9,551 nt of DNA from Treponema sp. GTDB taxonomy: Bacteria; Spirochaetota; Spirochaetia; Treponematales; Breznakiellaceae. This document shows positions 4,976-9,551 of this stretch, in pieces. A program made the translations under genes and the position numbers. Every line of letters starts with the position of its first letter. Within the stretch, counting starts at the first letter, position 1. Below the pieces are notes generated by a model. That model was not told the origin of the DNA and searched no databases. It worked only from the letters and a program-made list of their open reading frames with translations. The DNA is taken from positions 1 to 9,551 of the forward strand of contig WQZT01000048.1 in assembly GCA_009780595.1 (NCBI GenBank). The letters are read 5' to 3'.

Positions 4976-6886
4976 CAGTTTCATCTCAATGGTTACCATT
5001 CTGGCGATCCGTCAATTTCTGATCCCGCAGATCGTTGTAGCCCCCAAGGTGCCGAGGGACCGTTGCCAAAAGAGGTCGATGTCCTCATCGTTGGAGCAGG
5101 TCCGGCAGGTTTGAATCTGGCGGCGCAACTCGCCGCGTTTCCCGAGATCAAGACTTGTATCATCGAGAAAAATTCAGGCCGCTTGTTGCACGGTAAAGCC
5201 GACGGTATTGCCTGCCGAACGGTGGAAATGTTCAATGCGTTCGGTTTTGCCGATCGCGTGGTGAAAGAGGCTTGCGGGATAAACGAGGCGACCTTCTGGA
5301 AGCCTGATCCCAGCAATCCTGAAACTGTCGTTCGCAGTTCACGGGTGCAGGATGTCGAAGATGGGCTTTCCGAGTTTCCGCACGTCATCATAAACCAAGC
5401 GCGAGTGGAAGATTTCCTCCTTGATGTTATGGCGGGAGGTCCGGCAAAAATAAAGCCGTACTATCTGCGGCGTGTGTTGAGCGTTAAACATGATCCGGCG
5501 GCGCGGTTTGGAGAGCATTCGGTAACTGTTACTGTCGAGCACCTCGATATTAACCGCGACCTCCATGGAAAAGCTGAAGTTGTCAAAGCGCGCTATGTGG
5601 TTGGGTGCGACGGGGCGCGCAGTGCGGTTCGTGAGTCCATCGGCGGTAAACTTCACGGCGATGCGGCAAACGTAGCGTGGGGCGTAATGGACGTTTTGGC
5701 TGTTACCGATTTCCCCGATGTCCGCTTCAAATCTGTCATTCAATCGGCGAAGGACGGCACAATCCTCCTTATCCCGCGCGAAGGTGGATATATGTTCCGC
5801 CTGTACACGGAGCTTGCCACGCTCCAGGCTGATGAGCGGGTTGCAGATCGTAACATAAAGGTCAAAGATATAATTGCGAAGGCGCAACAAATTTTCAAGC
5901 CGTACAAGCTTGATGTAAAGGAAGTTGCCTGGTGGTCGGTGTACGAAATCGGGCAGCGTGTTACCGACTCGTTCGACGATGTGCCGAAGGATCAACGTGC
6001 GTCGAGGTTCCCGGTTGTGTTTACCGCTGGCGATGCCTGCCATACGCACAGTCCCAAAGCGGGTCAGGGCTTGAACGTTACCATGCAGGATACGTTCAAC
6101 CTTGGGTGGAAACTTGCGCAGGTTATACGCGGCAGATGTGCGCCGCATCTGCTACACACATACTCGGCAGAACGCCAACCAATCGCGCAGGAGTTCATCG
6201 ATATGGATCGCGAGTGGGCGGCAACGATTGGTTCGGGAAAGGGTGCGGACTCCGACAAGACGCGGGACAAGTTTAAGAGTAACCTCAGGTACACTGCTGG
6301 TGTTGCGACCCATTACACGCCGTCTTTGCTGACCGGAAAAACAGATCACCAGAATCTTGCACAGGGGTTTGTAATCGGTATGCGTTTCCATTCCGCGCCG
6401 GTTGTCAGACTCTGCGATGCGCTCCCCATGCACTTGGGGCACGTTCACAAAGCTGACGGACGCTTCCGCATTTACGCGTTTGCCGGATCAGGCGATCCCA
6501 CAGCGGCAGATTCCAAAATCCGCGCGTTGTGCAATTTCCTGGCGCAGGATCAAAAATCGCCTGTCAAGAAATACACGCGCAAAGGTGAGGACATTGATTC
6601 CCTGATTGATGTCTACGGCGTGTTCCAACAGAGCCACAAAGATATTGCTATCGAGAAGATGCCCGAACTGTTGCTGCCGCGCAAAGGCTGCTACGGGCTT
6701 ATCGACTATGAGAAGATGTACTGCGCAGATCTGAAGAGCGGGCAGGATATTTTCACGATGCGCGGTATTGACCGAAAATCAGGATGCATGGTTGTCGTGC
6801 GCCCAGATCAATATATCGCGCAGGTGCTGCCGCTCGATGCCCACGCGGAACTTGCGGCGTACTTTGACGGGTTTATGCAACAGTAA
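4973..6886 (+). CDS. mobA: 3-hydroxybenzoate 4-monooxygenase (MobA)
   Basis: This FAD-dependent hydroxylase of the phenol 2-monooxygenase type converts 3-hydroxybenzoate to protocatechuate with O2 and NADPH. It has 637 residues, like the Comamonas testosteroni enzyme (about 639). The domains are an FAD-binding fold with GAGPAG (41-46), the DG motif VVGCDGARSAVRESIG, the GD motif FTAGDACHTHSPKAGQGLN with MQDTFNLGWKLA, and a C-terminal thioredoxin-like domain (about 460-637) ending in RPDQYIAQVLPLDAHAELAAYFDGFM. Asp77 (KADGIACRT) and His137 (EFPHVIINQARV) align with the substrate-pocket Asp75 and His135 known in Comamonas; the Lys of DVRFKSVIQS and the Tyr of RLYTEL also match. These specific stretches favour 3-hydroxybenzoate over phenol as substrate. 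It is the first gene of a unit with a permease, ligJ and a probable aldolase. Confidence 0.94.
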   Translation: MQFHLNGYHSGDPSISDPADRCSPQGAEGPLPKEVDVLIVGAGPAGLNLAAQLAAFPEIKTCIIEKNSGRLLHGKADGIACRTVEMFNAFGFADRVVKEACGINEATFWKPDPSNPETVVRSSRVQDVEDGLSEFPHVIINQARVEDFLLDVMAGGPAKIKPYYLRRVLSVKHDPAARFGEHSVTVTVEHLDINRDLHGKAEVVKARYVVGCDGARSAVRESIGGKLHGDAANVAWGVMDVLAVTDFPDVRFKSVIQSAKDGTILLIPREGGYMFRLYTELATLQADERVADRNIKVKDIIAKAQQIFKPYKLDVKEVAWWSVYEIGQRVTDSFDDVPKDQRASRFPVVFTAGDACHTHSPKAGQGLNVTMQDTFNLGWKLAQVIRGRCAPHLLHTYSAERQPIAQEFIDMDREWAATIGSGKGADSDKTRDKFKSNLRYTAGVATHYTPSLLTGKTDHQNLAQGFVIGMRFHSAPVVRLCDALPMHLGHVHKADGRFRIYAFAGSGDPTAADSKIRALCNFLAQDQKSPVKKYTRKGEDIDSLIDVYGVFQQSHKDIAIEKMPELLLPRKGCYGLIDYEKMYCADLKSGQDIFTMRGIDRKSGCMVVVRPDQYIAQVLPLDAHAELAAYFDGFMQQ

Positions 6887-6901
6887 TGTAAGTTTGCTGG
6901 C

Positions 6902-6929
6902 AACGCGAGTTGTGTTCTAAACTTGCGTT
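6902..6929 (+). repeat. Intercistronic hairpin 1 after mobA
   Basis: A 10-bp stem (AACGCGAGTT with AACTTGCGTT, one G-U pair) and an 8-base loop lie 16 bases after the mobA stop. No T-run follows. It may protect or process the mRNA between mobA and the permease. Confidence 0.45.
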
Positions 6930-6939
6930 ATTGCGGCAC

Positions 6940-6971
6940 AGGCAGCTCTTCTGTCAAAGGGGGAGCTGCCT
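6940..6971 (+). repeat. Intercistronic hairpin 2 after mobA
   Basis: A 13-bp stem starting with the perfect 9-bp AGGCAGCTC / GAGCTGCCT and continued by mostly G-U pairs, with loop GTCAAA. Only three Ts follow the stem, so termination should be weak at best and downstream genes can still be read from the mobA promoter. Together with hairpin 1 it could tune expression of the permease and ligJ relative to mobA. The rest of the 160-base gap holds no evident promoter. Confidence 0.5.
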
Positions 6972-7030
6972 TTATGCTCCGTAAATGGGCAAACCGTGCG
7001 GTGTAAATTGCGCGGATGATTTTTGAAGGT

Positions 7031-7036
7031 AAGGAG
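7031..7036 (+). promoter_or_regulatory. Ribosome binding site deciding the second permease start
   Basis: AAGGAG lies ten bases before the ATG at 7047. An in-frame TTG at 7023 would add eight residues but lies before this site, and the protein from 7047 (MKSVKVLG) lines up with the start of the paralogue (MKGSKIFG). Confidence 0.8.
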
Positions 7037-7046
7037 AAGTTTTACC

Positions 7047-8441
7047 ATGAAGAGCGTTAAGGTACTAGGTGTGGTGATTGCGGCAATTATTGTCGCATTA
7101 AGCTTTGTTTTGCCGGCAAGCGAATCGTTAAGCAGAGCCGGTATCGGCAGTTTGTGCGTATTAATGGCGATTCTCGCGCTGTTGCTGACAGACGCGGTTC
7201 CGGTGTCGATAGCTGTCCTTATGGGCCCGGCGCTTTTGATTTTCCTGCGGATAACAACGCCGCCTGCGGCGTTCAGCGGGTTTACCAATCCTGTCGTGTA
7301 TTTCATCCTCTGCTCACTTATCATTTCATACGCCATTTCAAGCACGAACTTGTCGAAGAGAATGCTTGTCGCGGTCATGAAACGCTCTGGCAGAACGGTC
7401 GACTCTTTGGTGCTTGGTATTATGATCAGCACGGTGCTTTTGTCCGCGTTTATGTCCAACGTTGCCGCCTGCGTTATCTTCCTCGGCGCGAGCCTTGACT
7501 TTCTCAACATCTACGACAACGAAGCGGACAAAAAGCGCACTGGAAGAACGCTGATGATAGCTCTTCCGCTGGCGGCGATGACAGGCGGTATGTACATGCC
7601 CGCAGCATCGTCGCTGAATATGCAGGTTGTAAGCCAGCTTGAAACTGTTGCAGGTATCGAACTTCAGTTTATTAAATGGATGGCAATCGGCACTCCAATG
7701 GTAGTATTCGTGTTCCCCGTCGTGGCTTTTTTTGTTATTAAATTTAACAAAGCAGCTCCCGTATCAAAAGAAAAACTTGATGCGTACATCCTGAAGCTTG
7801 AACAAGATACCGGAGACAAATGGAGCTTTAAAGAAAAATATGTTAGCGTTGTTTTGGTGCTGGTGCTTGCCGCGTGGATTATGAGTTCATGGTTTCCGCG
7901 AATGCAGGTTGCCGCGGTTGCCATCGCGGGTGTATTTTTGTTCTTTCTGCCAGGTTTGAACGTTTTCACATGGAAAGAAGTTGAATCGAAAATCAACTGG
8001 ACGCCGGTATTGCTGACAGCGGCCTTTATCAGCATGGGTAACGCGTACAACGCAACCGGAGCTGCGAAGTGGATGACGGGTATTCTTGTGCCTTCCACGC
8101 TTAATGCGCCGATTTTTGTAATTTCGATACTGACAGGTGTTATCGTTTTTGTGATGTTGGTGATTGTTCCCAACGCTCCGGCGCTCATTCCAATTTTGGG
8201 CGCTCCGCTTGTAGCCCTTGCGACAGCGGCGGGCATTAGTCCTGCTATTACACTGTTGACGCTTGGCTTTACCGTTGTGAACTGCTACCTCCTGCCGTTT
8301 GATCCGGTTCCCATTATCACATACGTGCAAGGGTACTACACCAAACGGGAGCTGGCGCGGACAGCGGTTCTTATTCAGATGTGTATTCTGGTTATTGTAG
8401 CTCTGTGGATTCCCTTTATGGTGAAGGTACTTGGGCTGTAA
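7047..8441 (+). CDS. SLC13/DASS-like anion permease, predicted 3-hydroxybenzoate or related aromatic acid uptake
   Basis: A 464-residue multispanning membrane protein, paralogous to the permease at 3395-4783 and collinear with it for the first 250 residues or so. Shared blocks include TNLSKRML (100-107), LSAFMSNVA (SNV at 137-139, the equivalent of the first DASS SNT motif), IYDNEADKKRTGR, the Trp-Phe-Pro-Arg segment (282-285), FISMGNA and a closing PFMVKVLGL. At the expected second SNT motif it reads VPNAPALIP (374-382), keeping an Asn that the other paralogue lacks, so the two may differ in ion or substrate binding. It follows mobA after a 160-base gap with two hairpins and no promoter that I can see, and precedes ligJ by 32 bases. 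Context suggests uptake of 3-hydroxybenzoate, or of protocatechuate or another pathway acid. Family fairly sure, substrate inferred. Confidence 0.72.
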   Translation: MKSVKVLGVVIAAIIVALSFVLPASESLSRAGIGSLCVLMAILALLLTDAVPVSIAVLMGPALLIFLRITTPPAAFSGFTNPVVYFILCSLIISYAISSTNLSKRMLVAVMKRSGRTVDSLVLGIMISTVLLSAFMSNVAACVIFLGASLDFLNIYDNEADKKRTGRTLMIALPLAAMTGGMYMPAASSLNMQVVSQLETVAGIELQFIKWMAIGTPMVVFVFPVVAFFVIKFNKAAPVSKEKLDAYILKLEQDTGDKWSFKEKYVSVVLVLVLAAWIMSSWFPRMQVAAVAIAGVFLFFLPGLNVFTWKEVESKINWTPVLLTAAFISMGNAYNATGAAKWMTGILVPSTLNAPIFVISILTGVIVFVMLVIVPNAPALIPILGAPLVALATAAGISPAITLLTLGFTVVNCYLLPFDPVPIITYVQGYYTKRELARTAVLIQMCILVIVALWIPFMVKVLGL

Positions 8442-8473
8442 AAGAAAACAAAGCGTAATACGGGAGTAAAACG

Positions 8474-9514
8474 ATGAGCTTGATTATTGACATTCACGGG
8501 CATTATACAACAGCCCCCAAAGCTTTGGAGGCGTGGCGGAAAAAACAAATCGCGGCGATTGATGATCCTGCGGTTGCCGCAACGCTGAAAGTCTCTGACT
8601 TGCAGTTAAGCGATGACGAAGTGAGAGAGTCCATTCTCGCCAACCAATTGAAATTTATGGATGAGCGCGGCGTTGACGTAACGATATTCTCTCCCCGCGC
8701 AAGTTTCATGGCGCACCACATCGGAGATTTTCAAGTCTCAAGCACATGGGCGGCGATTTGCAACGAGCTGTGTTACCGTGTGTCCAAGCTCTTCCCTGGC
8801 CGGTTTATTGGGGCGGCGATGCTGCCCCAGTCTCCCGGCGTTGATCCGAAAACGTGCGTGCCTGAAATTAAAAAATGCGTTGAGGAATACGGCTTTGTCG
8901 CCGTAAACTTGAGTCCCGATCCTTCAGGCGGGTTTTGGAAGGAGCCGCCGCTTACTGATAAGTGGTGGTTCCCCATTTACGAAAAGCTGGTGGAGTACGA
9001 CATCCCCGCGATGATTCACGTAAGCTCGTGCTGCAACCCGTGCTTTCACACCACCGGTTCGCACTACCTGAACGCCGACACCACCGCTTTTATGCAGTGT
9101 TTAACCGGCGACCTTTTTAAGGAATTCCCCACGCTGAAGTTTGTCATTCCACACGGCGGCGGAGCAGTGCCGTACCACTGGGGACGCTTCAGAGGGCTGG
9201 CGCAGGAACTGGGGAAACCGCTGTTGGACTCGCATTTAATGAACAACATCTTTTTCGACACCTGCGTATACCACCAGCCCGGTATTGACCTTTTGCACAA
9301 AGTTATCTCCGTTGACAACATCCTGTTTGCCTCCGAGATGATCGGAGCTGTGCGCGGGATTGACCCAACTACGGGTTTTCACTACGATGACACTAAGCGC
9401 TACATCGAGGCGGCAAACTTGACTGCCGATGAGCGCCATAAAATATACGAGGGGAACGCGAGAAAAGTGTATCCCCGCATTAACAAAATTTTGAAGGAGG
9501 CTGGCCGCGTATGA
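8474..9514 (+). CDS. ligJ: 4-oxalomesaconate hydratase (LigJ type)
   Basis: A member of the amidohydrolase superfamily (COG2159 type) that hydrates 4-oxalomesaconate to 4-carboxy-4-hydroxy-2-oxoadipate, the penultimate step of protocatechuate 4,5-cleavage. Its 346 residues compare with about 341 in Sphingobium LigJ, which it resembles closely along its length: DIHGHYT (metal ligands His8 and His10), FSPRAS, MLPQSPGVD, PAMIHVSS (His182), IPHGGGAVPYHWGRFRGLA (His227), FFDTCVYHQPGI, and ILFASEMIGAVRGIDPTTG (Glu288) followed by DDTKRYI. The HxH, later His and Glu set matches the zinc site described for LigJ. It is not the unrelated GalB-type hydratase. The ribosome binding site is a modest GGGAG near 8462-8466. 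Its stop overlaps the next start in an ATGA, and a strong AGGAGG inside its 3' end (9495-9500) serves that gene. Other amidohydrolases such as decarboxylases share the fold, but the specific runs favour LigJ. Confidence 0.93.
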   Translation: MSLIIDIHGHYTTAPKALEAWRKKQIAAIDDPAVAATLKVSDLQLSDDEVRESILANQLKFMDERGVDVTIFSPRASFMAHHIGDFQVSSTWAAICNELCYRVSKLFPGRFIGAAMLPQSPGVDPKTCVPEIKKCVEEYGFVAVNLSPDPSGGFWKEPPLTDKWWFPIYEKLVEYDIPAMIHVSSCCNPCFHTTGSHYLNADTTAFMQCLTGDLFKEFPTLKFVIPHGGGAVPYHWGRFRGLAQELGKPLLDSHLMNNIFFDTCVYHQPGIDLLHKVISVDNILFASEMIGAVRGIDPTTGFHYDDTKRYIEAANLTADERHKIYEGNARKVYPRINKILKEAGRV

Positions 9515-9551
9515 AAAGCCCGCTGACAAACGAGATTGGAGTTGTATACCG
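9511..9551 (+). CDS. ligK: Probable 4-carboxy-4-hydroxy-2-oxoadipate aldolase (3' truncated)
   Basis: Only the first 13 codons and two further bases are in the window, reading MKSPLTNEIGVVY and then probably Arg. The run IGVVYR resembles the LGVVYRNIQRADR start of RraA-like class II aldolases (4-hydroxy-4-methyl-2-oxoglutarate / 4-carboxy-4-hydroxy-2-oxoadipate aldolase, LigK/ProA), as I remember it. This enzyme would split the LigJ product into pyruvate and oxaloacetate. The ATGA overlap with ligJ and the AGGAGG at 9495-9500 show tight coupling. The identification rests on six residues plus context, so it is tentative. Confidence 0.5.
   Translation, partial: MKSPLTNEIGVVY

Noticed and set aside
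5339..6148. Long minus-strand open frame (269 codons) opposite mobA
   Set aside because: It lies wholly inside a gene with clear family matches, has no ribosome binding site or recognisable domain, and looks like an antisense shadow of mobA codon use.
6940..6971. Strong terminator between mobA and the second permease
   Set aside because: The stem is good but is followed by only TTT and then mixed sequence, and no promoter is visible for the permease, so I kept it as an intercistronic hairpin.
7023..7046. Upstream TTG start adding eight residues to the second permease
   Set aside because: The AAGGAG lies after this TTG and serves the ATG at 7047, from which the protein aligns with its paralogue.

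Overview
The window looks like a chromosomal segment from an anaerobic or oxygen-tolerant bacterium, most likely of the Bacillota type (Negativicutes or Clostridia). The reasons are strong GGAGG ribosome binding sites before most genes, TTGACA/TATAAT promoters in very AT-rich spacers, coding DNA of roughly balanced base composition, and an Rnf complex with the E-A-B gene order and a short, cysteine-rich RnfB. The taxonomic call is an inference. All genes read on the + strand, and I see no tRNA, rRNA, CRISPR, phage or insertion-sequence signal.

Region 1 (1-1887) is the 3' end of an rnf operon: a 5'-truncated rnfE, rnfA and rnfB, closed by a textbook rho-independent terminator. This complex couples ferredoxin:NAD+ electron transfer to ion pumping at the membrane.

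Region 2 (1888-9551) is an aromatic-acid catabolic cluster in two apparent transcription units. Unit A is pobA (4-hydroxybenzoate 3-monooxygenase) followed by an SLC13/DASS-like permease. Unit B is mobA (3-hydroxybenzoate 4-monooxygenase), a second, paralogous permease, ligJ (4-oxalomesaconate hydratase), and the first codons of a gene that looks like the 4-carboxy-4-hydroxy-2-oxoadipate aldolase ligK. Both hydroxylases make protocatechuate. LigJ and LigK are the last two steps of the protocatechuate 4,5-cleavage (meta) pathway, giving pyruvate and oxaloacetate. The ring-cleavage dioxygenase and the middle steps (ligAB, ligC, ligI, ligU) are not in the window and would be expected downstream.

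The regulatory DNA is the most striking part. The pobA and mobA promoters share one architecture: an ACATGT-centred palindrome about 58-60 bp before the -35 box, T-tracts spaced at about one helical turn, a TTGACA -35 with a recognisable -10, and then a tandem array of CAATATTG-like octamers starting every 13, 13, (13,) 12 bp from the -10 box through the leader. The permeases and ligJ have no such array, which supports two co-regulated operons under one unknown regulator. Pairing each oxygen-dependent hydroxylase with its own DASS-like permease, beside an Rnf operon, is an unusual arrangement for hydroxybenzoate catabolism.
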